Positions 1-9,007 of a stretch of 64,000 nucleotides of DNA are shown here, piece by piece. How positions within the stretch are numbered: the first letter of the stretch is position 1; each line of letters starts with the position of its first letter. The DNA comes from Acidimicrobiia bacterium. GTDB lineage: Bacteria; Actinomycetota; Acidimicrobiia; IMCC26256; JAGNEX01. Made by a program: the position numbers and the translations under genes. A model generated the notes under the pieces. The model did not search any database. It saw only the letters and a list, made by a program, of their open reading frames with translations, and had not been told where the DNA came from. Location of the stretch: assembly GCA_020637365.1 (NCBI GenBank), contig JACJWE010000001.1:1580001-1644000 (forward strand), read 5' to 3'.

Positions 1-427
1 TTTCTTCGATGGACTGCGGAAAGTCCTTGCTGTTGTTGGTGACAAAACGGTCCGCCCCAGCCGACACCGCTGTCGCCAGATGGGCGGCGTCCGCGGCTCT
101 CAACCCATAGCTGGCCCCCAACGTTGTCGCGAGGTGAGCGGTCGCCGCATCGAGCGGCCGGAGGTCCAGCCGGGACAGAAGTACCAGCAAAGTCTCCACC
201 TCAGCGTCGGCTCGGTCGCGCAGGGGTTTGCTCAGGAGCTCTGGCAGCAACAGCACGGAACCGACGCCTGAAACGGACTCGGGTGCCGCAAGGCCCTCAC
301 CGACTTCGTGCTCCGTCCCGGCGGTGGGCGGTCCGTTGGCAAGCAGGAGCAGAGCAAGGACTCGCTCCCCCAGCGGGTGATCCGGGACCGCCGCGTAGAT
401 CAAGACGTCCGCGTCAAAGGCATCCAT
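1..427 (-). CDS. vapC: PIN-domain toxin of a type II toxin-antitoxin pair, 3' end cut by window edge
   Basis: About 142 residues are visible; the C-terminus runs off the window. PIN-domain landmarks are seen: an N-terminal DADVLIYA with the first metal-binding acidic residue at Asp5, a later AADAAHLATA with another acidic residue, and a terminal TNNSKDF that matches the usual T-x-[DN]-x-D-F end of the fold. VapC proteins are Mg-dependent ribonucleases that cut tRNA or rRNA; that role is family knowledge. I chose the ATG at 427 because it gives the standard PIN start and lies 8 bp after the antitoxin stop, so the two are co-transcribed. The exact RNA target cannot be read from sequence. Confidence 0.8.
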   Translation of the reverse strand, partial: MDAFDADVLIYAAVPDHPLGERVLALLLLANGPPTAGTEHEVGEGLAAPESVSGVGSVLLLPELLSKPLRDRADAEVETLLVLLSRLDLRPLDAATAHLATTLGASYGLRAADAAHLATAVSAGADRFVTNNSKDFPQSIEE

Positions 428-434
428 CGTTGCG

Positions 435-725
435 CTATCGCCCGGAGCGGTCGCGACGCACCTCGGCGAGGAGCTCCTCAGCCCGTTCGGGACTTATGCC
501 CGGGGCGTCAATCAGAGGTTGTTCACGAGCATCGTGGAGTCGACCCCTCAGCGTCGCGGCGGCGGCAATGGCTGGCGATGCACGTTTCGCTGCCAGCGCG
601 TCGCAGCTGATCAACACGGCGACCGGTGACCCGTGCCGAGTAATCGTGACCTCTGCCCCGGCCAGCACCCGATCGAGTAGGTCAGGCAGGGTCGCGCGCG
701 CCGTGCTGGCCGAAACAGTTGTCAT
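435..725 (-). CDS. Phd/YefM-type antitoxin
   Basis: A 96-residue protein beginning MTTVSASTARATLPDLLDRV, with the Phd/YefM N-terminal DNA-binding pattern (A-R-x-x-L-x-x-L-L-D-x-V, then an I-T-R-H-G-x-P-V-A-V-L strand). The charged C-terminus (PERAEELLAEVRRDR) is where such antitoxins wrap the toxin. Upstream in-frame starts exist at 752 and 740, but the start at 725 leaves the palindrome at 734-749 in the leader, where an autoregulatory operator is expected, and fits family length. It is the first gene of the pair with the PIN toxin. Confidence 0.8.
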   Translation of the reverse strand: MTTVSASTARATLPDLLDRVLAGAEVTITRHGSPVAVLISCDALAAKRASPAIAAAATLRGRLHDAREQPLIDAPGISPERAEELLAEVRRDRSGR

Positions 726-733
726 AGCGGGAT

Positions 734-749
734 CGTACATCGTTGTACG
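734..749. promoter_or_regulatory. Probable antitoxin operator (palindrome)
   Basis: A perfect inverted repeat CGTACA-tcgt-TGTACG lies 9 bp upstream of the antitoxin ATG, and a further CGTACA half-site follows at 754-759. Antitoxins of this class usually bind such repeats to repress their own operon. The repeat is seen; its function is inferred from position. Confidence 0.5.
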
Positions 750-965
750 CATCCGTACAAAACAGACGTTCGTCGATGCTGGCTACGAAAAGAGCAAAGC
801 GCGACGGAGACGGCGTGCCTTGTGAAGAGGAACAACCGGTCGGCCTGATAATCCCAGCTCCCGCACCAACGCCGGCTCCGCCACCGATGGATCTGCGATG
901 GGCGACCTGGAACGCAGAGCCAGGCGGGGCAGATGAATGCGGGATCGAAGACTCGAACCGTATTG

Positions 966-1355
966 TCAGCCCTTGGCGGACAGGATCTGGATCAGGTTGC
1001 CGCAGGTGTCGTTGAAGACGGCCATGATCGCCGGGCCGACATCGGTGGGCGGCTGAGCGAACTCGACACCCAGGCCCTGCAACCGTTCGTACTCGGCGGG
1101 GACGTCATCGACGGCGAATTGGGCGAGCGGGATACCGTCAGCCATCAGCGAATCGCGGTACGGCTTGACCGCTGGATGCCCGGACGGCTCCAACAGCAGT
1201 TCGGGACCGTCAGGGTCCTCAGCGGCGACCACCGTCAGCCACGCGTCGTCCCCCATCGGAATGTCGTGTTTGATCTGGAACCCCAGCACCTCGGTATAGA
1301 ACTTGAGTGCCGCCCGCTGGTCATCGACGAACAGGCTGGTCAGACGGATCTTCAT
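966..1355 (-). CDS. VOC family (glyoxalase/dioxygenase fold) protein
   Basis: A 129-residue single-module VOC protein. It opens with the typical first beta strand and helix (KIRLTSLFVDDQRAALKFY, then TEVLGFQ) and closes with the paired module containing AVFNDTCGNLIQI, where the D-x-x-G-N-x-x-x-[IL] pattern is the usual end of the fold. The family binds a divalent metal in a paired beta-alpha-beta3 barrel and covers glyoxalases, bleomycin-binding proteins and dioxygenases; substrate cannot be assigned. The start is divergent from the lipoate-ligase-like gene, with about 43 bp between the two, so they may share a promoter region. Confidence 0.8.
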   Translation of the reverse strand: MKIRLTSLFVDDQRAALKFYTEVLGFQIKHDIPMGDDAWLTVVAAEDPDGPELLLEPSGHPAVKPYRDSLMADGIPLAQFAVDDVPAEYERLQGLGVEFAQPPTDVGPAIMAVFNDTCGNLIQILSAKG

Positions 1356-1398
1356 CGGTTACCTCTGGTTTGAGACGGGGCACTACAGTCGAACGCCT

Positions 1399-2259
1399 GT
1401 GTTTGAGCGGCTCGACAGGACGGTCTCGGTCTGGGATGGACGCGGCCGCGACCCTGCACACGATATGGCACTCACCCAGGCGATGTTGCGTCGATGCGAA
1501 CGTGACCATGGGTTCGCTTTTCTGAGGATCTCACCTCCCCTCACAAGCGTCGCGTTCGGATCGTCGGATCTGGTGCGAGCCGGGGCGACAGAGGCGATCA
1601 AACGGGCCAATGCGGGCGGACTGGCTGCGACCCGGCGCCTGGTGGGCGGCAACGCAGTCGTCCTCGATAACGGATGCCTCCGGGTTGAGTTAGGCATCGG
1701 TACCCCCGATCCCCGGACCGGACTGCGAGACCGCTTCGCTTTCATGAGCGAACTCATCGAGGCTGCGGTGCGTTCGCTCGGCGTGGACCTGGTCGCCGGC
1801 GAGCCCGAACACAGCTACTGCCCTGGCGAGTTCAGCCTGATGACGCTCGCACCAAAAGCCAGCAGCGGGTTCGAAAGCAACGCACGGTCCGGCTCATCTG
1901 CCGCCTCCTGCTCATCTGCCCAGGGCAACGCGCGGGGCACCGAGACAGACGGCGGCAAGGTAGTCGGGATCGCCCAGCGGATCGTCAAAGGCGCAGCCTT
2001 GTTATCTGCGACAATCACCGCGCAGCGACAGCCTTCTTCGGTCGACGTGATGACGGCGGTCTATGACGCACTCGGCCTGGGTTTCTCGCCAAAGAGCGTC
2101 GGCCAGCTTGGCGTCGCACCGTCACAGGTCGCACAGGCCATCCGCACCTTAGCCACACAACGGATGGACCTAACGCCATGGCAACCAGACGGCCGCGTCG
2201 TGGCCTTGGCGAATGCATCCGCTGGCAGATTTGTGCTCAATAGGCCAGGATCTGGGTGA
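1399..2259 (+). CDS. Lipoate-protein ligase A-like protein (BPL/LPL fold)
   Basis: The BPL/LPL catalytic fold is visible: an N-terminal stretch ending in DMALTQAML, a core RRLVGGNAVVLDNGCL (the R-R-x-x-G-G-[GN]-A substrate loop), and later GGKVVGIAQRIVKGAALL, in which the Lys of G-K-V-x-G contacts lipoyl-AMP in family members. These enzymes attach lipoate or octanoate to 2-oxoacid dehydrogenase E2 and GcvH. The GTG at 1399 gives the normal N-terminus (LDRT...RDPAHDMAL); the ATG at 1465 is an alternative that would lose the first strand. A Ser/Ala-rich insertion between YCPGEFSLM and GGKVVG is unusual. It could also be an octanoyltransferase or a biotin-ligase-like member. Confidence 0.75.
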   Translation: MFERLDRTVSVWDGRGRDPAHDMALTQAMLRRCERDHGFAFLRISPPLTSVAFGSSDLVRAGATEAIKRANAGGLAATRRLVGGNAVVLDNGCLRVELGIGTPDPRTGLRDRFAFMSELIEAAVRSLGVDLVAGEPEHSYCPGEFSLMTLAPKASSGFESNARSGSSAASCSSAQGNARGTETDGGKVVGIAQRIVKGAALLSATITAQRQPSSVDVMTAVYDALGLGFSPKSVGQLGVAPSQVAQAIRTLATQRMDLTPWQPDGRVVALANASAGRFVLNRPGSG

Positions 2260-2545
2260 CGGGCTGCCCGGAGGTTGTCGTTGCGGCTCTGGTACAGCGA
2301 TCAGGGCATGAGCCAACCGCCCAGGACATAGGAACCACACACACGCACGAACCCAGCGAACCGCACGAGCAGGCTGTGCACCGCCTTCGGCGGAGTACTC
2401 GACCGACCACAAGCACTCAGAGGACCGGCGAAGAGACCGGGCCGTGGCCCGAGCGGCCGGTAGCGCAAGCTGCGTGAGCAAAAAATACACAACCAAGCAT
2501 CAATCAGGTCAGGCCAGATCCGCTGACCCTCTCAGGAGTTGCCCT

Positions 2546-3416
2546 ATGAAATTCGGCATTATCTACGCCAACATGGCCCGGTTCGCAGACCTCGACGGAC
2601 TCACCGAGCTAGCGGTGAACGCAGAGGCCGCTGGCTTTGACTCGCTGTGGACCGTCGAACACGTGGTCTATCCCGAGGGTTACACGTCGAAGTACCCCTA
2701 TGACCCGTCGGGCCGTATGCCCGCTGACGGCTCGGCCGCGCTCCCCGACCCGCTGATCTGGCTGACCGCCGTTGCGGCCCGAACCAAAAAGATGCTGCTT
2801 GGCACCGGCATCTTGATTTTGCCGCCAACGCAACCCGCTCATCCTGGCCAAACAGGTCGCGACGCTCGACGCACTTTCGGGTGGGCGACTGCGGCTCGGT
2901 GTGGGGTTGGCTGGCTCGAAGAAGAGTTCAACGCTCTCGGCGTGCCTTTCGAACAACGTGGGGCCAGAGCGGATGACTACATGGCGGCGATGCGGGCCAT
3001 CTGGGCGACCGACGACGCCTCATATGACGGCACATTTGCGTCGTATCAGCACCTGACGGCCAACCCGAAAGCCAGCCAACGGGACGGTTCCGCTGATCAT
3101 CGGCGGCCACACCCCTGCCGCTGCTCGGCGTGCGGGCACGTACGGCGATGGTTTCTTCCCCGGTTCGGGCGACATCCCCACGCTGATCGACATTGCCAAA
3201 CAGACCGCCGCCGATGCCGGTCGTGACCCCGACGCCATCGAAATCATGACCGGTTCGCCGAAAGTCTTCGGGGCGGACCCACAGGGCGCCATCGAAGAAC
3301 TCGCCGCGATGGGCGTCGACCGCACGGTCATCCCGAGCTTTCTGTTCTTTGCAGATCCGGCAGAACAGCTCGCAGAGTTCTCCGAACGAGTCATGGCACC
3401 CTTCCTCGACGCTTGA
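2546..3416 (+). CDS. LLM-class F420-dependent oxidoreductase, broken by three indels
   Basis: Begins MKFGIIYANMARFADLDG with a good AGGAG ribosome site 7 nt upstream. It continues as a luciferase-like TIM-barrel oxidoreductase (TIGR03619-like): SLWTVEHVVYPEGY, WLTAVAARTKKMLLGTGILILP, then in another frame NPLILAKQVATLDALSGG, then GWLEEEFNALGVPFEQRG, and finally IIGGHTPAAARRAGTYGDG through to a TGA at 3414. The frame changes near 2822 (one extra base), near 2908 (one missing G) and near 3068 (one extra A). The net change of +1 gives a normal 289 residues after correction. Because every segment is conserved, sequencing error is more likely than gene decay, but a recent pseudogene is not excluded. 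Confidence 0.75.
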
Positions 3417-3440
3417 GGGCAGCTGACGAAGTCCAGACGC

Positions 3441-3478
3441 GCAGAACCCCGGCCAAAGGGGACGAGCCGGGGTTCTGC
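3441..3478. terminator. Strong hairpin terminator after the LLM gene
   Basis: A perfect 12-bp stem GCAGAACCCCGG/CCGGGGTTCTGC with a 14-nt loop starts 24 bp after the LLM stop codon. Only two T follow directly, as is common in high-GC actinobacteria. Position and stability support intrinsic termination. Confidence 0.75.
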
Positions 3479-4141
3479 TTAATGCGGCTTGGGGGCCGCT
3501 ACACCACGGAACGGGAATCCATGGTGGGCGCCGTGTGGTTCAGGGGAGTCCACATCGGCGGTCGAGACGATATGTGGTGCTCGACGAAGGTCATTGTATA
3601 CCTACAGCTAGCGCGCCGCGCCAGTGTGTGGGAAGCAAAAACGACGACCGCTAGTATCGCCCATAGCGATCGGTCGTTGAAATTCCATCCCGTGACCAGG
3701 ACATCGCAACCTGACAGCCCCCGTGAATGGAGAAAGATGACAGCGTTCTCATGACCTTTTACCTCCTCACGCCCCCGCCAACAGATGATCAACGGCACAT
3801 CGCGACACCACTCCCCGTGGGGGCGGAGCTGAGCTTCCGAGGAACTTCCCAATCCGTAACCAATCGGAAACGCATTTGTACATTTAAATTATCGCGAGCA
3901 CCGTGGAACGGCGCCGACAACACCGCTACGCGGGCGGGACAACATCCACATCACGTGCTCGACTCAGAGCGCCTCGTCGTCAACCGAGCGCACACATCAC
4001 AACCTTGAGCCCAGACCGCACGTGCCACACCGTCGAGTCATACCCGCAGCACGCGCCGACGCGTCAGCATTCGCGACGACACAGCCGCACCGTCCACACG
4101 CGAGGACGCCCGGATCGGGCGCGCCTCGCTGTGAAGGAACC
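3479..4141. other. Gap between convergent genes, no convincing gene
   Basis: The stretch lies between the 3' ends of the LLM gene and korB, so it needs no promoter. The open frames in it have no recognisable domain and no clear ribosome site. It contains AT-rich patches (around 3590-3605 and 3865-3895) that differ from the GC-rich neighbourhood. It could be decayed or imported DNA; nothing in it allows an assignment. Confidence 0.4.
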
Positions 4142-4156
4142 CGGTGTCAGACACCG
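4142..4156. terminator. Small hairpin after korB
   Basis: CGGTGT-cag-ACACCG forms a 6-bp stem with a 3-nt loop about 25 bp beyond the korB stop. A pyrimidine-rich TTCCTTC follows on the korB strand. A weak but well-placed terminator candidate. Confidence 0.4.
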
Positions 4157-4181
4157 AGGGTGAGGAGGTCGTGAAAGAGCG

Positions 4182-5201
<1,020 letters not shown>

Positions 5202-5203
5202 GG

Positions 5204-7078
5204 CTAGGCCTCTTCCATGATCTCGGTGAACCGTTGCACCAGCTCACCAGCGGTGAACGGAAGTCCTTGAACCTTCGTCACCGACTTCGCGTCTACCAAA
5301 AATTCGCCGCGCAACACATGCGCTAGTTGTCCGAGGTTGAGTTCGGGGACGATGACGGTGTCGTAGCGGGCCAACACCTCGCCGAGATTGTCAGCAAAAG
5401 GCGACAGGTGGGTGAGATGTGCATGAGCGATTGGACGGCCAGCGAGATTCATCCGGCGACACGCCTCTTTCACCGCGCCCCACGTCGACCCCCAACCGAT
5501 TGCAAGCGTCTTGGCCTCTGCGGGACCATCAACCGAAACCGGGGCGATGTCTGAACCAATACCGGCGACCTTCGCTGCACGCAGCTCGGTCATCAACTCG
5601 TGGTTCAGCGGGTCATAGGACACGTTGCCGGTCTTGTCCGCCTTTTCGAGGCCACCAACTCGATGTGCGAGCCCCTTCGTACCGGGCACCGCCCACGGCC
5701 GTGCCAGCGTCTCTGGATCGCGCAAAAACGGCAAGAACACCGGTTCACCATCGTCGTCGGTCCCGTTTGGTTCGGTGGCAAACGACACGGAGATATCGGG
5801 GAGCTTCTCGACATCGGGGATGAGCCAGGGCTCTGAGCCGTTCGCGAGATAGCCGTCGCTCAGCAAGATGACGGGGGTGCGGTACTTGAGTGCAATCCGA
5901 CACGCTTCGATCGCCGCGTCGAAACACTGGGTAGCGCTATAGGCTGCGACGACGGGAAGCGGCGCCTCACCGTGGCGGCCGTACAACGCCAAGAACAGAT
6001 CGGACTGCTCGGTCTTGGTCGGCAACCCTGTGGAAGGACCACCTCGTTGCACATCGACGATGACCATGGGCAGCTCCAGCGACAGAGCCAGGGAAATCGT
6101 TTCGGATTTGAGCGCGACACCTGGACCCGACGTCGTCGTCACTCCGAGATGACCGCCAAATGCAGCCCCGAGAGCGATCCCCGCCGCAGCGATTTCATCC
6201 TCGGCCTGCACGGTACGCACGCCAAACCGCTTGTCTTTGGATAACTCGTGCAAGATGTCTGAAGCGGGCGTAATCGGGTAGGTCGCGAGCAGCAACGGCA
6301 ACTTCGCTCGATATGACGCGGCCAGCAGCCCCAACGCTAAGGCCGTATTGCCGGTCACGTTCCGGTACTGACCCGGCGGAAGGCTGGCGGGGCGGACCTC
6401 ATAGACGTGATCGAACAGCTCAGCGGTCTCACCGAAGGCATACCCAGCTCGAAATGCCGCAAGGTTTGCGTCGATGACCAACTCTTTGCCCGCGAACTTG
6501 GCCTTGACCCATTCCTCTGTGGGTTCGACCGGGCGAGAGTACATCCAGGACACGACACCAAGCGCGAAAAAGTTCTTGGAACGCTCCGCGTCTCGGGGTT
6601 TGACGCCCAGAGGCGCTGTCGCATCCTTGGTGAGCTGCGTCATGGGAATCTTGAAGGTCCGAAAGCCGTCCAAAGTCCCGTCGGTCAGCGGACTGGCCGC
6701 ATAGCCGGCCTTTTCCAGGTTCCGGTCGGTGAAGGTGTCTGTGTTGATCAGCACCGCACCGCCCGAAACGACATCGCCGAGATTCGACTTGAGCGCCGCG
6801 GGATTCATGGCGACGAGCACATCGGGAGCGTCTCCCGGAGTCGAGATATCCCAATCAGATATCTGGATCTGAAACGCCGACACCCCCGGCAAGGTGCCCT
6901 GTGGCGCCCGGATCTCGGCCGGAAAGTTCGGCAGGGTTGCGAGGTCGTTGCCGAACATGGCACTGGCGCTCGCGAAACGGTCCCCGGTTAGCTGCATCCC
7001 GTCTCCTGAGTCACCGGCAAAGCGGATGACTACCGAGTCGAGTTGTTCAACCGGGAGGGTTGAAACTTGATCACTCAC
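5204..7078 (-). CDS. korA: 2-oxoglutarate:ferredoxin oxidoreductase, fused gamma-alpha subunit
   Basis: About 624 residues. An N-terminal gamma domain (VIRFAGDSGDGMQLTGDRF, NFPAEIRAPQG) is fused to an alpha domain (LATYPITPASDILHELS, QAEDEIAAAGIALGAAFGG, TTSGPGVALKSE). This fused order is typical of actinobacterial KorA. I chose the GTG at 7078 because GGAG sits 6 nt upstream and the protein then begins VSDQVSTLPVEQLDS, just before the conserved fold; the open frame itself extends to 7180. It heads a two-gene operon with korB and is divergent from the esterase gene. Confidence 0.92.
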   Translation of the reverse strand: MSDQVSTLPVEQLDSVVIRFAGDSGDGMQLTGDRFASASAMFGNDLATLPNFPAEIRAPQGTLPGVSAFQIQISDWDISTPGDAPDVLVAMNPAALKSNLGDVVSGGAVLINTDTFTDRNLEKAGYAASPLTDGTLDGFRTFKIPMTQLTKDATAPLGVKPRDAERSKNFFALGVVSWMYSRPVEPTEEWVKAKFAGKELVIDANLAAFRAGYAFGETAELFDHVYEVRPASLPPGQYRNVTGNTALALGLLAASYRAKLPLLLATYPITPASDILHELSKDKRFGVRTVQAEDEIAAAGIALGAAFGGHLGVTTTSGPGVALKSETISLALSLELPMVIVDVQRGGPSTGLPTKTEQSDLFLALYGRHGEAPLPVVAAYSATQCFDAAIEACRIALKYRTPVILLSDGYLANGSEPWLIPDVEKLPDISVSFATEPNGTDDDGEPVFLPFLRDPETLARPWAVPGTKGLAHRVGGLEKADKTGNVSYDPLNHELMTELRAAKVAGIGSDIAPVSVDGPAEAKTLAIGWGSTWGAVKEACRRMNLAGRPIAHAHLTHLSPFADNLGEVLARYDTVIVPELNLGQLAHVLRGEFLVDAKSVTKVQGLPFTAGELVQRFTEIMEEA

Positions 7079-7212
7079 AAAGCGCTCCTGAACTACAACG
7101 GAGATGGTTGGCCTTGATGTCCTCGCCATTTGTCGCCCAACATGACCCGGTTGGTCTCCCATCACTTGCGAGAACGGCACCGCTGGGAGAGCGACACCAC
7201 TAGCCTACCGAT

Positions 7213-8430
7213 GTGTACCGAGATCAAAATTCACTCAGGCCGCAGATCGAGCAACTCTCCGGTCGACCAGGCCGCGTCAGCCGCCTTATTCTCGCCGTTG
7301 TCGCCGCCGTGTTGTTGGCCGCGGCGGGCTGCGGCGACGGTGATGCGACGACGACCGATTCATCATCCGATTCATCATCCCCGGCGACCTCCACGACGGT
7401 GACACCAACACACGAGTCGGATCTGGGCACGACGACCACGCCAAACGGTGCCGCAGAATCATCGAGCGAACCCCAGGAGTCCGCCACCAGACCGACAGGG
7501 GTGAGCGAGGGGTGCGGCACGCCGAGCGAACACGGGGTCATCGATCTGACCAACGACCAAAGCGGTCGACAGCGACAAGCACGCCTGTACGTCCCGCGGA
7601 GCTACGACGCTTCACAACCGGCGCCGCTGCTCATCAACCTCCACGGTTTGATGGGTTTTCCCTCCCAACAGGCCGCCTGGTCAGGTTTTGAGACGATGGC
7701 AGAAACCGAAGGCTTCTTGACGGTCGCACCACAAGGCACCGGGTTGATCCCCCTGTGGAACGCGATCGGCTATCCCGCTGCCGCCGACGACGTCGCCTTC
7801 TTGGATCAGCTCATCGACGACATCGAATCGAACTGGTGTGTCGACACCGACAACGTTTTTGTCGCCGGCATCTCAAACGGTGGGTTGATGGCCACGTATC
7901 TGGCCTGCCAAGACCCGGGCCGCTTCGCTGCGATCGCCGTGGTCTCCGGTGTCCGTTTCGACGCTTCATGTTCGACCAGCCCCGGAGTCGATCTGTTGGT
8001 CATCTATGGAACCGCCGACTCAATTCTGCCGATCACCGGAGGTTTGGGGCCCGCCATACAGGGGCTGATCGCCACCCAGCCACTCGTCGAGGGGGTACCA
8101 CTCGATGAGCAACAGCAAGTGCTGGAAGAAACCACAGCGCAAGATGTCTCGACCACGATCGACGACTTCGCCCAGCTCGATCGATGTACCGGTCCCGACG
8201 AGAGCATCGTGGGCGTGAACGACATCATCCTGCACTCGGTGTACCAATGCGAGCGCGGACGCCTAGAGTCCTACATCATTGAGGGCGGCGGCCACACCTG
8301 GCCAGGGACCGAACTCAAACTTGGCGACAACCTACAGATCGATGCCGAGCAGTTCCTTGGCTACACCACACTGGAACTGCCCGCCTCAGAGATCATCTGG
8401 GACTTCTTCTCTGAGTCGATGAGTACATGA
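7213..8430 (+). CDS. Secreted lipoprotein esterase, PHB-depolymerase/LpqC family
   Basis: The N-terminus has a lipoprotein signal (SRLILAVVAAVLLAAAGC, lipobox A-A-G-C) followed by a Ser/Thr-rich linker of about 60 residues. The catalytic domain is an alpha/beta hydrolase of the polyhydroxybutyrate depolymerase/feruloyl esterase group: LLINLHGLMG (oxyanion region), GISNGGLMA with the nucleophile Ser, an Asp in YGTADSILP, and the active-site His in GGGHTWPG. The HTWPG ending is characteristic of this family. It probably hydrolyses esters outside the membrane; true PHB use is uncertain because mycobacterial LpqC relatives have unclear substrates. The GTG at 7213 is the first start; the signal peptide could begin somewhat later. 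Confidence 0.82.
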   Translation: MYRDQNSLRPQIEQLSGRPGRVSRLILAVVAAVLLAAAGCGDGDATTTDSSSDSSSPATSTTVTPTHESDLGTTTTPNGAAESSSEPQESATRPTGVSEGCGTPSEHGVIDLTNDQSGRQRQARLYVPRSYDASQPAPLLINLHGLMGFPSQQAAWSGFETMAETEGFLTVAPQGTGLIPLWNAIGYPAAADDVAFLDQLIDDIESNWCVDTDNVFVAGISNGGLMATYLACQDPGRFAAIAVVSGVRFDASCSTSPGVDLLVIYGTADSILPITGGLGPAIQGLIATQPLVEGVPLDEQQQVLEETTAQDVSTTIDDFAQLDRCTGPDESIVGVNDIILHSVYQCERGRLESYIIEGGGHTWPGTELKLGDNLQIDAEQFLGYTTLELPASEIIWDFFSESMST

Positions 8431-8500
8431 CTGATGAACGGCCCGATAGAGTCGTGCCGAACTGCTCAGTCATCTTTCTACGTCACCGGACAGGAGGACG

Positions 8501-8914
8501 ATGCGCCTCACAGTCACACGCCGAACCGATCTCGCCGCCAAGGCCCTTGTCGTTCTCAGTCACGAAGGGCGACGGATGAAGGCACCCGAATTGGCGCGGT
8601 CGCTCGAAACCACCGCCGGATATCTGCCACAGGTGCTGGGTCCGTTGATCAGCGCCGGGTGGGTCCAATCCGATCCGGGACCCACGGGCGGATACCGCAT
8701 TGACACGCCGCTCGATTCCATCTCGGTACTCGACGTCGTCGAAGCCGTCGAAGGTCCCACCGTCAACACCGATTGCGTACTTATCGAAGGACCCTGCGAC
8801 GCCGCTCAGTACTGCGCACTGCACGTGCCCTGGACTCAAGCCCGAGCGGTGTTGTGTTCCCAACTGGCAGCTTCGCCGCTCACCGAACTCGATCGCACCA
8901 CTGTCATTGCCTAG
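8501..8914 (+). CDS. Rrf2-family transcriptional regulator with three cysteines
   Basis: 137 residues with the Rrf2 winged-helix start (RRTDLAAKALVVLSHEG, LARSLETTAGYLPQVLGPLISAGWV, GPTGGYRI). Cys92, Cys99 and Cys105 (DCVLIEGPCDAAQYC) match the three-Cys pattern that binds a [2Fe-2S] cluster in IscR, NsrR and RsrR. It therefore could sense iron-sulfur status, NO or redox state. A strong AGGAGG site precedes the ATG. No gene of the isc/suf type is nearby; korAB, 1.4 kb away, is the only Fe-S enzyme in reach. Targets are unknown. Confidence 0.88.
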   Translation: MRLTVTRRTDLAAKALVVLSHEGRRMKAPELARSLETTAGYLPQVLGPLISAGWVQSDPGPTGGYRIDTPLDSISVLDVVEAVEGPTVNTDCVLIEGPCDAAQYCALHVPWTQARAVLCSQLAASPLTELDRTTVIA

Positions 8915-8947
8915 ACACCCCAGGGGGGCCTAGCCCTGAGGGCATGC

Positions 8948-8977
8948 CCCGAGTTGACCCCAGAGAGCCAACTCGGG
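8948..8977. terminator. Bidirectional hairpin between rrf2 and typA
   Basis: A 9-bp perfect stem CCCGAGTTG/CAACTCGGG with a 12-nt loop lies between the convergent 3' ends of the Rrf2 and TypA genes, 30 bp from each. It can terminate both. Confidence 0.65.
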
Positions 8978-9007
8978 CCGCGCTGGCCCCTCTTACCCTG
9001 CTCCGGG

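Noticed and set aside
930..965. GGATCGAAGACTCGAACC resembles the end of a tRNA T arm on the minus strand
   Set aside because: The flanking bases do not form the 5-bp T stem, and no anticodon or acceptor stem can be drawn.
3700..3740. GGGGCTGTCAGG-like end as an insertion-sequence terminus
   Set aside because: No matching inverted partner, target duplication or transposase fragment was found nearby.
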